The position numbers were made by a program, and so were the translations under genes. A DNA stretch of 64,000 nt from Ktedonobacter robiniae (GTDB lineage Bacteria > Chloroflexota > Ktedonobacteria > Ktedonobacterales > Ktedonobacteraceae): the NCBI RefSeq assembly GCF_016587375.1, contig NZ_BNJG01000004.1:248001-312000 (forward strand), in the 5' to 3' direction. The number at the start of each line of letters is the position of its first letter. Position 1 is the stretch's first letter. The notes under the pieces are model-generated. The model did no database searches. It was given only the letters and a program-made list of their open reading frames with translations, and was not told where the DNA came from. Shown in pieces: positions 53,075 through 62,778 of this stretch.

Positions 53075-53413
53075 ATGCCACAAATCACAGAAGAATTTAT
53101 GCGCGAGATGCTGGCAAAGAGCAGACCGTATTGTGTGGTTATTTTGAAGGCAGGGCCAAAGATAGGGATGGAAGGAGTCAGAGATATCATCTGGCAGCAC
53201 GGATGTAGGAATATGGAGTTGCGTATGGCTGGCCTGCTGCCGATCATATGTCGGGTCACGGACGACAGTGACGTCGCAGGTATCGGCATCTTCAATGCGA
53301 GCGAGGAGGAGGTGCGCAAGATTATGGATGAGGATCCAGGTGTCCAGGCTGGCGTCTTCATCTACGATGTACATCCCTGCCAGAGCTTCCCCGGCGATAG
53401 CTTACCAGGATAA
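53075..53413 (+). CDS. YciI-like protein
   Basis: 112 residues from ATG 53075; the in-frame extension to 53027 lacks a ribosome-binding site. The ferredoxin-like YciI/YCII pattern is visible: YCVVILKAGP, WQHGCRNMELRMAGLLPIIC with the conserved histidine, and DDSDVAGIGIFN with the aspartates. Members are small dimeric enzymes or regulators of mostly unknown chemistry. Single gene, ended by a 21-bp hairpin. Confidence 0.85.
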   Translation: MPQITEEFMREMLAKSRPYCVVILKAGPKIGMEGVRDIIWQHGCRNMELRMAGLLPIICRVTDDSDVAGIGIFNASEEEVRKIMDEDPGVQAGVFIYDVHPCQSFPGDSLPG

Positions 53414-53425
53414 GAACCCGATAAA

Positions 53426-53473
53426 GAGAGCCGGATGTTGCTTCGCTTTTGTGCGAAGCAACATCCGGCTCTC
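53426..53473. terminator. 21-bp perfect hairpin after the YciI-like gene
   Basis: Arms 53426-53446 (GAGAGCCGGATGTTGCTTCG...) and 53453-53473 pair perfectly around TTTTGT, between convergent genes. Confidence 0.85.
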
Positions 53474-53528
53474 CCTATGAAGCAGTGAATGCCCTGCTCT
53501 GGCTAGCACGGCTGCATTTCATGCTGCC

Positions 53529-55445
53529 TTATGGATAGCTCACGACGGTGACCGGGACATCCGGGTTGGCGGAGGTCGATGAGCCACCAGTGTCGTTGAC
53601 CACGTGCTGGATACCACCAGACCCGGCCGTGGAGAGGAAGATTGTGAGCAGATCGTGGAGGCTGGATGCCGAAAGGGTGGCGGGAACCTCAAACGCGTGT
53701 GCTGTGTAGATATCCACTCCCTGGTTGAAGAAGCTATAGCTGCCCATGCCATATCCAGCGAAGCTGGTCACAGTGTCGGCAACCTTGAAGGCCGCCCAAC
53801 CATCCACACCAGGAGCCTCCATCCAGGCCGACTGGGCAGGCGGATCATAGGGCATCTCATTCTGGAAGAAGATGACGCTGCCACCGTTACCGTTCCAGAC
53901 CACCTCGTACTTCTGATAGTGCTCGACGAAAAGGCCGTACGCAGTCACATTGTCACCGTTCACGATGACACCGGTATCTGCTGTGTTGCTGGTCCAGCCC
54001 ACGCCATTGCCATGATCGGCCCGCCATGCCCAGATGTCATCGAGGATGACGTTGTCGCTGTTGACGACCAGGCTATTTGTTGCCTTGCCCGGCTCCGCGC
54101 CGCCGATACGGAAGAAGACATCCTGAAGAGCGGTTGGGTCGGGAGCATCATGGTCGCTGCGCGCATGGCCATCTCCAACCTGCAACAGCGCTGGCGAGTT
54201 CGTCACCCCCGCGTCGAAGATTATCCCCGAGATCGAGATCCCCTTGGCACTGGCAACCGTCATGGACACGATTCCATTTTCAGGAATCAGGGTTGGGAAA
54301 CCGAGACCCAGCACCACCGTATCGGGACGCGTGACCTTAAGGCTCTGGTCCAGGTGATAGATGCCCGGGGTCAAGATGAGGTCTCGACCAGAACCTAATG
54401 CGTCATTGATCGTAGCTGCGGAATCCGTAGGTTGCGCGATAAAGAACTTCTTAAGCGGGAGAGACGAGCCGGGCGTCGCGCCATCGGCCCACGTTGTCCC
54501 CACAGAGTTGTGCTGCGCCGAGGGCACGAAGACATTGTAGTTCCCGGTGGAGTCCTCATACAGGTAGGGGGCCTCGCGTGTCACTGGACTGGCCGCGACT
54601 GTAGTGTAGGGACCACCACATGACGACTGGGCAGGGAAGCACTGAGCGGGCGCGCCCACAACACCTGAGAACACCTGGTTCCAGACCCCATTGGTCCAGC
54701 CATCAAGATTGCTATTGCGGACCATGAACTGCTGCTGCGAGCCATTGATCACAGTGCCACCATCGAAGGCCGAATCGGCGATGAAGCCGCCGCTCGCGTA
54801 GGACGGGCCGGAGCAATAATCCATAAGCGTGACGGGGCCGTTGATGTGGACACGGCGCATAGGCGCAGCCTGCGACACGGCCCAGAACTCGCCATTGTAG
54901 CAACCGGCGTTTGGGGTGTTGACGTTGATCGTCAGGTTCGACAATGAACGCCAAAAGTTCACGAGCGCGATGCAGTTGTTGGTACCCAGGCACTGATTGT
55001 AGACATCAATGGACCCGTTGATGACCACATCATTGGGAGAGAGACCGAGACCAGCCACGGTTGTATAGTAGCCAACCTTGAAATTGAGAGGGCTGGTACT
55101 AGATCCATAGGTGCCAGGTTCGAACAATAGCGCATAGCGCTGAGTTCCAAACTCGTTAGAGACCTGCTGGTTTGCTATGGCGTCGACTGTCGCCTGAATC
55201 TGGCTCTGTGGCATACTGGGATTGAAGATATAGACATTCGAGCCAAAATTGGATTGGTTGGACGCCAACGAAGCCGCATGTGCGGGGGCGGCGCCGCTGG
55301 TAGCCATCATGCACGCGAAGGCCACGAGGGCGCATGTAACGAAGATCGAAAGACCACGCAACCATCCGCCATCGACGCGGACACGTTGCGTCCTGTGTGT
55401 GTCTGGCTTCCATTGCCATTGGGAAAGGAATGTGCGCAAGTTCAT
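53529..55445 (-). CDS. Secreted right-handed beta-helix protein
   Basis: 638 residues. A basic N-terminus and a hydrophobic segment (GLSIFVTCALVAFACMMATS) followed by APAHAAS give an export signal. The rest is Gly/Asn/Ser/Val-rich with repeating beta-strand patterns (DVVINGSIDVYNQC, VTLMDYCSG, GIIFDAGVTNSPALLQVGDG, NVILDDIWAWRADHGNGVGW), like pectate-lyase-type helices in Streptomyces proteins often mislabelled as coagulation factor 5/8 or adenylyl cyclase. Probably acts on polysaccharides; catalytic residues not assigned. AAGGAGGAG abuts ATG 55445. Confidence 0.78.
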   Translation of the reverse strand: MNLRTFLSQWQWKPDTHRTQRVRVDGGWLRGLSIFVTCALVAFACMMATSGAAPAHAASLASNQSNFGSNVYIFNPSMPQSQIQATVDAIANQQVSNEFGTQRYALLFEPGTYGSSTSPLNFKVGYYTTVAGLGLSPNDVVINGSIDVYNQCLGTNNCIALVNFWRSLSNLTINVNTPNAGCYNGEFWAVSQAAPMRRVHINGPVTLMDYCSGPSYASGGFIADSAFDGGTVINGSQQQFMVRNSNLDGWTNGVWNQVFSGVVGAPAQCFPAQSSCGGPYTTVAASPVTREAPYLYEDSTGNYNVFVPSAQHNSVGTTWADGATPGSSLPLKKFFIAQPTDSAATINDALGSGRDLILTPGIYHLDQSLKVTRPDTVVLGLGFPTLIPENGIVSMTVASAKGISISGIIFDAGVTNSPALLQVGDGHARSDHDAPDPTALQDVFFRIGGAEPGKATNSLVVNSDNVILDDIWAWRADHGNGVGWTSNTADTGVIVNGDNVTAYGLFVEHYQKYEVVWNGNGGSVIFFQNEMPYDPPAQSAWMEAPGVDGWAAFKVADTVTSFAGYGMGSYSFFNQGVDIYTAHAFEVPATLSASSLHDLLTIFLSTAGSGGIQHVVNDTGGSSTSANPDVPVTVVSYP

Positions 55446-55933
55446 CTCCTCCTTGATTTGTAAATATGCCGCAACCCTGCGGCTCCCACATCTGTTCAGA
55501 AGAAGCAACCCGCAATAAGTAACTACACCTCGATGTCCTTACTCAGGCCATCCTGCTAGCCTGAGCATTCAATCCTGGACGGGCTTTCCAGGATAGGTAG
55601 CCTTCCCTGTCCTACACTTTGCCAACTACATTGATAAATTTCAATGTAGAATGTTTTTTAACAAAGCAAAGCATTTGGGACATGACTCTCATAGTATAGA
55701 GTGAGAAACCGCTTTCTGCAATACATGCGTCTTTAACTTTCCTTTCAATTCGTCCGCGTAGGTGTCTTAGGATCCTCATTTCTCAATGATGGTATGCCTC
55801 TTCCGCGATGGCTGCTGGATTGAGTCACTAGTATTTTTTGTCGGTAATTTGGAATACATGTATGCTTCCGATGAGTTACCTCTGATGTAGAGTTTTCTGG
55901 TGATGTGTTGTATCCGTTTGAAAGGGAATTTCT
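55446..55933. other. Divergent intergenic region, 488 bases
   Basis: Lies between the beta-helix and MFS genes. Contains the inverted repeat at 55626-55649 and a TACATGTA palindrome near 55855; no convincing small gene. A 137-codon minus-strand frame starting in the MFS gene is a shadow. Confidence 0.5.
55626..55649. promoter_or_regulatory. Inverted repeat, possible operator
   Basis: CTACATTGA (55626-55634) and TCAATGTAG (55641-55649) are perfect 9-bp arms with a 6-nt AT spacer, in the divergent gap between two genes. The form suits a dimeric regulator. Confidence 0.45.
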
Positions 55934-57241
55934 GTGCTGGCAAAATATATCCGTTTGCGCTTTCATTATGGCTGGTTGATCGCAGTCATCACGTTCCTGG
56001 CGCTCCTCGCATCGGCGGGAATGCGTTCGACGCCGAGCGTCCTGATTGTTCCGCTTGAGAAGAATTTTGGCTGGAGCAACGCCACTATTTCGTTTGCGAT
56101 CTCTATCAATCTTGTCCTTTATGGTCTGAGTGGACCTTTCGCGGCGGCTCTGATGCAACGTATGGGCATTCGTCGCGTCATGATCGGAGCACTAATTTTT
56201 ATCGCGCTAGCATGTGGGTTGACGACTATCATGAATGCTCCCTGGCAGCTTGATCTGCTCTGGGGTGTGCTGGTAGGCCTGGCTACGGGATCGATAGCCT
56301 CGGTTCTGGCGGCCCTGATCGCCAACCGCTGGTTTGTGAAGAACCGAGGTCTCGTCATGGGATTGCTAACGGCCAGCAATGCCACCGGGCAGCTTGTTTT
56401 TCTCCCTTTGCTTGCCTCGCTCGCGGTCTCTTGGGGCTGGCGCGCTTCGGCCTGGGCGACCGCCATCGCCGCGCTCATACTCCTTCCCCTGGTTATTCTC
56501 CTCTTTAGTGATCATCCGCGTGATATCGGTTTACGCCCTTACGGCGCAGATCCAGAGGAGGACGATCCATCGAATGCGACGAATGCGGCTGGCAATCCCT
56601 TCTCCGATGCCATCAAGGGCCTGGTGCTCGGGATGCGCTCGAAAGATTTCTGGCTCCTGGCTGGGAGTTTCTTCATTTGTGGCGCCTCTACCAATGGCTT
56701 GATCGGGACACACCTTATTCCCGCGTCAATGGATCACGGCATTTCAGAGGTGACGGCGGCGAGTATGCTGGCGCTCATTGGCATCTTTGACCTGATCGGA
56801 ACCACTGTATCTGGCTGGTTGTCTGATCGCGTCGACGCTCGCTGGCTGCTCTGCTGGTATTATGGTTTACGCGGGCTGTCACTGCTCCTGCTACCCTATG
56901 CGCTGGGTAGCACCTATCTTCTCCTGCTGGTTTTCATCGTCTTCTATGGCCTGGATTGGGTGGCGACTGTTCCTCCCACGTCTCGCCTGGCCGCCGATAT
57001 CTTCGGCAAAGAGCAGGTGGGCATCGTCTATGGCTGGATCTTTGCCGCTCACCAGTTTGGGGCCGCGACGGCTGCCTATACCGCGGGCGCGCTTCGCACC
57101 ACGGAGGGCAGCTATCAAATTAGCTTCATTTCCGCGGGCATTCTCTGCCTGTTCGCAGCAGGCATGGTCATTCGTATTGGCCGGACACGCCGTAAGCAGG
57201 TAGCGATAGAGGTTCCAGTAGAGCCTGCTGGCGCCCTTTAG
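55934..57241 (+). CDS. MFS transporter of the monocarboxylate/OFA type
   Basis: 435 residues, 12 predicted helices. N-terminal HYGWLIAVITFLALLASAGM and FGWSNATISFAISINLVLYG resemble oxalate/formate and monocarboxylate antiporters. Central loop about 200-220 (GADPEEDDPSNATNAAGN). Starts at GTG 55934 with AAAGGG upstream. Substrate probably a small organic acid (inference). Lies 32 nt before the CopC-CopD gene on the same strand, so possibly one transcript. Confidence 0.87.
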   Translation: MLAKYIRLRFHYGWLIAVITFLALLASAGMRSTPSVLIVPLEKNFGWSNATISFAISINLVLYGLSGPFAAALMQRMGIRRVMIGALIFIALACGLTTIMNAPWQLDLLWGVLVGLATGSIASVLAALIANRWFVKNRGLVMGLLTASNATGQLVFLPLLASLAVSWGWRASAWATAIAALILLPLVILLFSDHPRDIGLRPYGADPEEDDPSNATNAAGNPFSDAIKGLVLGMRSKDFWLLAGSFFICGASTNGLIGTHLIPASMDHGISEVTAASMLALIGIFDLIGTTVSGWLSDRVDARWLLCWYYGLRGLSLLLLPYALGSTYLLLLVFIVFYGLDWVATVPPTSRLAADIFGKEQVGIVYGWIFAAHQFGAATAAYTAGALRTTEGSYQISFISAGILCLFAAGMVIRIGRTRRKQVAIEVPVEPAGAL

Positions 57242-57273
57242 TAGCCAGCACACAATAGGAGAAGAGAGGCGAT

Positions 57274-58560
57274 ATGAACAGCCAGCATGGCGGAAGAAGA
57301 CAGTACGGTTTTGTGCTGCCCATCGCATTGCTCCTCGCGAGCCTCGTCATGTTCCTGACGGGCAAAGCCCATGCCCAGGCATTACATGCCGTGCTGTTGA
57401 GTTCTTCTCCCGCGGAGGGGAGTGTGCTGGCGCACTCCCCTTCCACGGTTCGGCTGTGGTTCTCGGAACCGGTACAACTGGTGGGGCAATCAATAACGAT
57501 CTTTGCTCCATCAGGAGACGCGATCAGGCAAGAAACCATTCAGGCGCGGGGGCAGGAGATCAGTATGCCACTTCAGGCCAGCGCAGAAGGAACCTACCTG
57601 GTCAACTGGCAGGTCATCTCGGAGGATACTGATCCCACCAGTGGAAGCTTTACCTTTAGCATTGGACATCCTGGTGGTGCATGGGCCGGAACTGTTAGCG
57701 AAAGCACTTCAGCGACAGGGTTCTGGTTGCAAATCCTCGCGCATCTGCTGCATTTCCTAGGCTATGCGCTCAGTTTTGGTGCGCTGGCCTTTCTCCGCCT
57801 GGTTGTCTATCCAGCCGTACCGTCGCAGCGGGAGACACTACAACAGCCCATCTGGCGACTCGTCAACCTTGGCATTCTCGTCTTACTGCTTGCCGAGAGC
57901 GCGGCTCTCATCGCGCAGTCTGCCAGTCTGAGGGGGCATGCGATCTTTGATATAGCCTTCCTTGTAACCATCCTGGGGTCCAGTTTTGGGCGCGTTCTGG
58001 CCCTCCGTCTTGGCGCGGCTCTGGCGCTCTGGATACTGGTTGGAATCGCCCAGCAGGGCAGTAAGAGAGCCGTGACGCTCCCCCTGGTCCTGGGAGGCAT
58101 CCTGGCCTTTATTGATAGTGACGCGAGCCACGCCATCTCTTCACAGATGGCGTGGCTCGCCTTACTGGCAACAACACTCCATATCACGGCCATGGGAGTC
58201 TGGCTTGGTGGCCTAATTGCCTTGCTCACGCTTTGGAGGCTTCAGGCGACGAAGGCATATCGAAATGTGCTGCTCCTTCGTTTTGGCGCATTGGCCCTGG
58301 CCTCGGTAGCTGAGCTGTTCCTGACGGGTATTGTGCTCTCCTGGTTGCACCTGACCCAGGCAACAGACCTCTTCACGACATCCTATGGTCGTGTGCTTGG
58401 CATCAAGGCACTGGCTTTATGTCTTCCGCTCCTCTTCGCTATCCTTAGCAATTGGCAACAGCAGCCCTCACGCAAACGCTGGTGGCTGTTGGAGACGTTG
58501 TCTCTGCTAGGTATGCTCGCGCTTGCGGCAACGCTTGTCTCGCTTCCGGCTCCACGCTGA
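57274..58560 (+). CDS. CopC-CopD fusion, copper resistance/uptake
   Basis: 428 residues. Signal segment at 13-35 ending AHAQA, then a CopC beta-barrel: the copper-binding histidine just after the cleavage site (LHAVLLSSSPAEGS), WFSEPVQLVG and DTDPTSGSFTFSIGH with the second ligand pair. From about residue 150 come roughly eight CopD membrane helices (LAHLLHFLGYALSFGALAFL, LHITAMGVWLGGLIALLTLW with paired histidine). It would bind periplasmic-side copper and move it across the membrane. AGGAGAAGAGAGG precedes the ATG. Confidence 0.9.
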   Translation: MNSQHGGRRQYGFVLPIALLLASLVMFLTGKAHAQALHAVLLSSSPAEGSVLAHSPSTVRLWFSEPVQLVGQSITIFAPSGDAIRQETIQARGQEISMPLQASAEGTYLVNWQVISEDTDPTSGSFTFSIGHPGGAWAGTVSESTSATGFWLQILAHLLHFLGYALSFGALAFLRLVVYPAVPSQRETLQQPIWRLVNLGILVLLLAESAALIAQSASLRGHAIFDIAFLVTILGSSFGRVLALRLGAALALWILVGIAQQGSKRAVTLPLVLGGILAFIDSDASHAISSQMAWLALLATTLHITAMGVWLGGLIALLTLWRLQATKAYRNVLLLRFGALALASVAELFLTGIVLSWLHLTQATDLFTTSYGRVLGIKALALCLPLLFAILSNWQQQPSRKRWWLLETLSLLGMLALAATLVSLPAPR

Positions 58561-58585
58561 CCCTTTGCAAAAGACCAGGCCAGAA

Positions 58586-58615
58586 AGCAAGATGGGAGAA
58601 GTATTCCATCTTGCT
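58586..58615. terminator. 10-bp hairpin after the CopC-CopD gene
   Basis: AGCAAGATGG (58586-58595) and CCATCTTGCT (58606-58615) with a 10-nt loop, 26 nt after the stop. No T-tract follows. Confidence 0.6.
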
Positions 58616-58683
58616 CTCTAGTACACTTTTCCTGTGCAGTCGAGAGCACAAAGTTTGTATCAGCCAGAAAAGGAGAAACAAAC

Positions 58684-59895
58684 ATGAGCGTTACAGCATT
58701 CTCCAGAGCGCGACTCGCTCGTATGCACGACATCATGGCAAGCCATGTTGAGCGCGGCAGCGTATCCGGTCTTGTAACTCTGGTCAGCCGCCGAGGCGAG
58801 GTCCATCTCGATGCGATCGGCACCCAGACAAGAGATAAGCATATCCCGGTGCGGCACGACAGCATCTTTCGTATCTCCTCGATGACCAAACCTATCACAG
58901 CTGTGGCAACTATGATTCTGGTCGAGGAATGCAGAGTGCGGTTAGATGAGCCTGTGGACCGCTGGCTTCCCGAATTGGCGGAACGCAAAGTATTAAAGCG
59001 CGAAAATGGGCCGCTTGAGGATACAGTCCCTGCAAACCGATCAATCACGGTGCGTGACCTCCTCACCTTCCGCATGGGATTTGGGCAGATGATGGCTTCG
59101 CCAGAAGACAATCCAATCCTGAAGGAAGCCATCGCCCAGGAGATCGGGATGGGACCCCCAAGCCCTTCAACGCTTCCTGCACCCGATGAGTGGCTACGCC
59201 GTCTGGGACAGCTCCCACTCATGCATCAGCCAGGAGAGAAGTGGATGTATAACACGGGATCGGATGTCCTGGGAGTATTGATCGCCCGTGTCTCGGGGCA
59301 ACCCCTTGAGACCTTCTTACGCGAACGGGTCTTCGAGCCGCTGGGCATGAAGGATACCGGATTCAGCGTACCCCCTTCAGAGATCGACCGACTAGCAACC
59401 AGTTATTGGACTGATCCCGCAAGTGGAGAACTTACCGTCTATGATGAGGCCGCAAACGGTCAATGGAGTCGTCCTCCGGCCTTCCCCTCGGGCGCCGGAG
59501 GACTCGTTTCAACCATCGACGACTATCTGGCCTTTGCCCAGATGATGCTTACGTATGGCAAACACAAAGGCACACGCATTCTCTCCAGGCCCTCTATCGA
59601 GACCATGATCACCGATCAGCTAACTCCTGAGCAAAAAGCAAAGTCGGGCCTGGTCTCGGGCTACTTTGATCATCATGGTTGGGGATTCGGCGTCTCTATA
59701 GTCACCAGGCGCTATGATGTGGCGGCGGTGCCTGGACGTTATGGATGGGATGGTGGTCTGGGAACCTCCTGGTACTCGGACCCCAAAGAGGACATGACCA
59801 CCATCCTCATGACCCAACGCGCCTGGACATCCCCACAACCACCAGAAGTTTGCCTCGACTTTTGGACCTCGGCCTATCAGGCCATCGATGATTGA
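58684..59895 (+). CDS. Beta-lactamase-fold serine hydrolase (class C/EstB type)
   Basis: 403 residues. S66-M-T-K69 nucleophile motif (RISSMTKPITAVA), YNTG tyrosine motif in WMYNTGSDVLGV and WDGGLGTSW in place of KTG. The C-terminal part FPSGAGGLVSTIDDYLAFAQ matches EstB-like esterases. No signal peptide, so a cytosolic carboxylesterase is more likely than an antibiotic-resistance enzyme. Ends 13 nt from the convergent kinase gene. Confidence 0.9.
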   Translation: MSVTAFSRARLARMHDIMASHVERGSVSGLVTLVSRRGEVHLDAIGTQTRDKHIPVRHDSIFRISSMTKPITAVATMILVEECRVRLDEPVDRWLPELAERKVLKRENGPLEDTVPANRSITVRDLLTFRMGFGQMMASPEDNPILKEAIAQEIGMGPPSPSTLPAPDEWLRRLGQLPLMHQPGEKWMYNTGSDVLGVLIARVSGQPLETFLRERVFEPLGMKDTGFSVPPSEIDRLATSYWTDPASGELTVYDEAANGQWSRPPAFPSGAGGLVSTIDDYLAFAQMMLTYGKHKGTRILSRPSIETMITDQLTPEQKAKSGLVSGYFDHHGWGFGVSIVTRRYDVAAVPGRYGWDGGLGTSWYSDPKEDMTTILMTQRAWTSPQPPEVCLDFWTSAYQAIDD

Positions 59896-59907
59896 GAGGT
59901 CAGCCTC

Positions 59908-62778
59908 CTACCCAGTATAGCCCAGCGAGCGCGCTGTATCCAGAGCTTCGCGGGCTTCATGCTGGCGCCCTAACAAGTTAAGTATCAAGCCTTTGTTGTA
60001 GTAAGCCAGGGCGTATTTGGGATCGATGCGTAAGGCCTGATTATACGCTTCAAGCGCTTCATCATAGCGCTTGAGCGCCTTGTAGATCAGGCCTCGATTG
60101 TTGTGGGCAGCGGCAAAGTCCTCATCCAGGCGCAGCACTTGCTCATAGGCCGCCAGTGCCTCATCATAGCGCCGTAAAGCCAGCAAGGCATTGCCTTTCC
60201 GATTCAACGTAATCGTATCGTTGGGATGGGTACGAAGGATATCATTGCATGCGTCGAGGGCCTCCTGGTTGCGCCCCAGATCATAGAGGGCCAGCGCTCT
60301 ACGGCTACGAAACTTCAGCGATGTGGAGTCATGCACCAGGGACTGCTCAAAGGCGTCGAGGGCCTCTTGATGGCGTTCCAGCGCGCTGAGGGCCAGGCCC
60401 TTGTTATAATATCCCGTAGCATAGGAGGGACTCAGACGTATAAGCTGTTCATACATCTCCAGCGCTTCGCGATATCTCCTCAGTTCATAGAGAGCATCTC
60501 CACGGTCTCGATAGCTCTTCGCATCCTGCGAACCAAGCTCGGCAGCCTTCTCGAAGGCATCGAGAGCCTCCTGGTAGCGCCTCATTTCATAGAGAATATC
60601 GCCTTTATCGCTATAGACCAGCGCATCACGAGGATCAAGCCGCTGCGCCTGCTCTAGCATCTGTAGCGCCTCGGGGTAACGCCGTTGGGATTTATAGATG
60701 ATACCTTTATTAATGTAAGCGGAAATAGCGCTGGAATCCAACCTCAACACAAGGTCATACACTTGCAACGCCTCATCATCGCGACGCAAACCAAGGAAGG
60801 CATTGCCCTTGCGAATCAAATAGGTCACATTATTTGGCTCCAGACGCAGAGCGGCTTCGCTTGCCAGCAGGGCCTCGTCATACCGCTTGAGATTATTTAA
60901 TACCCAGGCCTTATTGCCATATGCCTGCGTGAATTGCGGATCGAGACGAATCGCCTCTTCGCAGGCTTGCAAGGCCTCATCATAACGCTGCAAGAGACAG
61001 AGCACATAGCCGAGATTGCCAAAGGGATCGCTGTAGGAGGGATCAAGTTGCGTCGCTCGCTTGTAAACCTCGACCGCTTCAGGATATCTTTTGAGACCAA
61101 TCAGCGCCAGGCCCTTGCGGTTATACATCACAGCACTCCGGGGATCAAGCGCGATAGCGCGATCGCAGGCTTTGATGGCCTCTTCATAGCGATTCAATGT
61201 ATTGAGCAAGCGGGCCATGCTAATGTAGGCATTGATGTAGTTGGGGTTGGTGCGCACGGCCTGCTCATACGCCTCTATCGCCTCGGGATAACGCTTCATA
61301 GAGCTTAAGACCAGAGCCTTGTTGTTATAGGCAGCGGTATAGCGTGGATTGAGGCGTAGCGCGTCTTCATGCGCTTCCAGGGCCTCTTGATAACGCTCCA
61401 GACCCCAGAGCGCATTTCCTTTACGCGTCAGGGATGCGGCATCGTTGGGATCGAGGCGCAGGGCCTGTTCGCAGGCTTGAAGCGCCTCTGCATCTCTACC
61501 GACAAGCGTCAGGATCCAACCCTTACTGCTATAAGAGAGCATATGCGAGGGGTCAATCTGGATGGCCCGGTCCCAGGCCTGCAGCGCCTCTTCATAGCGC
61601 TTCAGGTTCGCCAAGGTAAGGCCTTTGTTATAATAGAACTCAGCATTAGAAGGTTCCAGCAGAATGGCCTGCTCAAAGGACGCTAAGGCCTGTGCATCCC
61701 GTAGGAGATCGCTTAAAAGTAGGCCCTTGCGATTATAGAGCGCCGCGCGCGTTGGGGCACGCAGTATCTCCTGCTCACAGGCAAGGAGGGCATCTTCTAA
61801 GGCCCTGTTGGAGTTCGATGCCTCTGTGGCCTGTGCTGTGGTCTGTCGAAGCACTTCCATTGCCTGGGGCAGTCCGGTTATCACTGCGGGAAACTGCGGC
61901 TCTTGCACTTTTGCAGCCTGTAGTGGAGCGGCTTTCTCTGGCAGAGGCACCGCCTGCCGTAGGGCTGATACAAATGCTTGTACATCGACGTGACGCTCCG
62001 TACGCTGCTTGGACAGCGCCTTGAGTACCGCCTGCTCAACTGCAAGCGGGAGCGTGGGATTGTACTGACGCAGCGAGACAGGCTGTTCAGTCGCGTGCAG
62101 AAAGCCAATGGCGATAAAGTCTCCGGCCTGGAAGGGCTGGCGACCTGTGAAGAGTTCGTAGGCGATACACCCCAGGGCATACTGGTCGCTCTCCCGACTC
62201 AGCTTTCCCTGGAACTGCTCGGGGGCCATATATAATGGGGTTCCCACTACCGACGTTACCAGTTGTGAACGCGTCGTGGCCGAGGCAATAGTGGCAATGC
62301 CAAAATCAGCCAGTAACGCATCACCCTGGGCATTGAAGAGAATATTCTCGGGCTTGATATCACGGTGAATGACGTTATGCTGATGCGCAAAGGCAAGCGC
62401 CTCTCCCACCTGCGCCAGGATCGTGATTGTTTGCTCGATTGAGAGGGGCAGCCTTTGTCTGAGGCGTTCGCGCAACGAGCCACCCGCCGCGTACTCGGTG
62501 ATCAGATAGGGCGTGGGCGCCCCTTCGAGAAAACCCACATCTAGCAGTGGCAGAATATAATGATGTTTAAGGCTCTCTAAAAACTGGGCTTCCTGCAAGA
62601 ACTGCTCACGTTCTTGCTCGGTCTGGAGAAACATGTGGAGCAATTTGACAGCAACCGCGCGCTCTTTCAGCAATGTATGGTGCGCAAGATAGACCTGGCC
62701 GAACCCACCACTACTGATCCGGGAGGCAAGTTGATAATTACCAATACGTCTACCAAGATAGTCCTTCTCTTCAGGCAT
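59908..62778 (-). CDS. Ser/Thr protein kinase with 18 C-terminal TPRs
   Basis: 956 residues. N-terminal Hanks-type kinase (about 8-275): glycine loop ISSGGFGQV, catalytic lysine AVAVKLL, HRDIKPENIL loop, DFGIAT and MAPEQ, all intact, so active. A short linker follows, then 18 consecutive TPR units (about 335-955) each near 34 residues (for example YNNKALVLSSMKRYPEAIEA). There is no membrane segment, so it is cytosolic and the TPRs probably recruit substrates. I start at ATG 62778, with AAGGAG 7 nt upstream; TTG 62796 is in frame. Confidence 0.94.
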   Translation of the reverse strand: MPEEKDYLGRRIGNYQLASRISSGGFGQVYLAHHTLLKERAVAVKLLHMFLQTEQEREQFLQEAQFLESLKHHYILPLLDVGFLEGAPTPYLITEYAAGGSLRERLRQRLPLSIEQTITILAQVGEALAFAHQHNVIHRDIKPENILFNAQGDALLADFGIATIASATTRSQLVTSVVGTPLYMAPEQFQGKLSRESDQYALGCIAYELFTGRQPFQAGDFIAIGFLHATEQPVSLRQYNPTLPLAVEQAVLKALSKQRTERHVDVQAFVSALRQAVPLPEKAAPLQAAKVQEPQFPAVITGLPQAMEVLRQTTAQATEASNSNRALEDALLACEQEILRAPTRAALYNRKGLLLSDLLRDAQALASFEQAILLEPSNAEFYYNKGLTLANLKRYEEALQAWDRAIQIDPSHMLSYSSKGWILTLVGRDAEALQACEQALRLDPNDAASLTRKGNALWGLERYQEALEAHEDALRLNPRYTAAYNNKALVLSSMKRYPEAIEAYEQAVRTNPNYINAYISMARLLNTLNRYEEAIKACDRAIALDPRSAVMYNRKGLALIGLKRYPEAVEVYKRATQLDPSYSDPFGNLGYVLCLLQRYDEALQACEEAIRLDPQFTQAYGNKAWVLNNLKRYDEALLASEAALRLEPNNVTYLIRKGNAFLGLRRDDEALQVYDLVLRLDSSAISAYINKGIIYKSQRRYPEALQMLEQAQRLDPRDALVYSDKGDILYEMRRYQEALDAFEKAAELGSQDAKSYRDRGDALYELRRYREALEMYEQLIRLSPSYATGYYNKGLALSALERHQEALDAFEQSLVHDSTSLKFRSRRALALYDLGRNQEALDACNDILRTHPNDTITLNRKGNALLALRRYDEALAAYEQVLRLDEDFAAAHNNRGLIYKALKRYDEALEAYNQALRIDPKYALAYYNKGLILNLLGRQHEAREALDTARSLGYTG

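Noticed and set aside
53604..54398. 264-codon plus-strand frame opposite the beta-helix gene
   Set aside because: Antisense to a secreted protein with clear beta-helix pattern; no domain of its own.
59930..61790. Regular DNA periodicity of about 102 bp, at first suggestive of a repeat array
   Set aside because: It is the coding sequence of consecutive 34-residue TPR units, not a CRISPR or satellite array.
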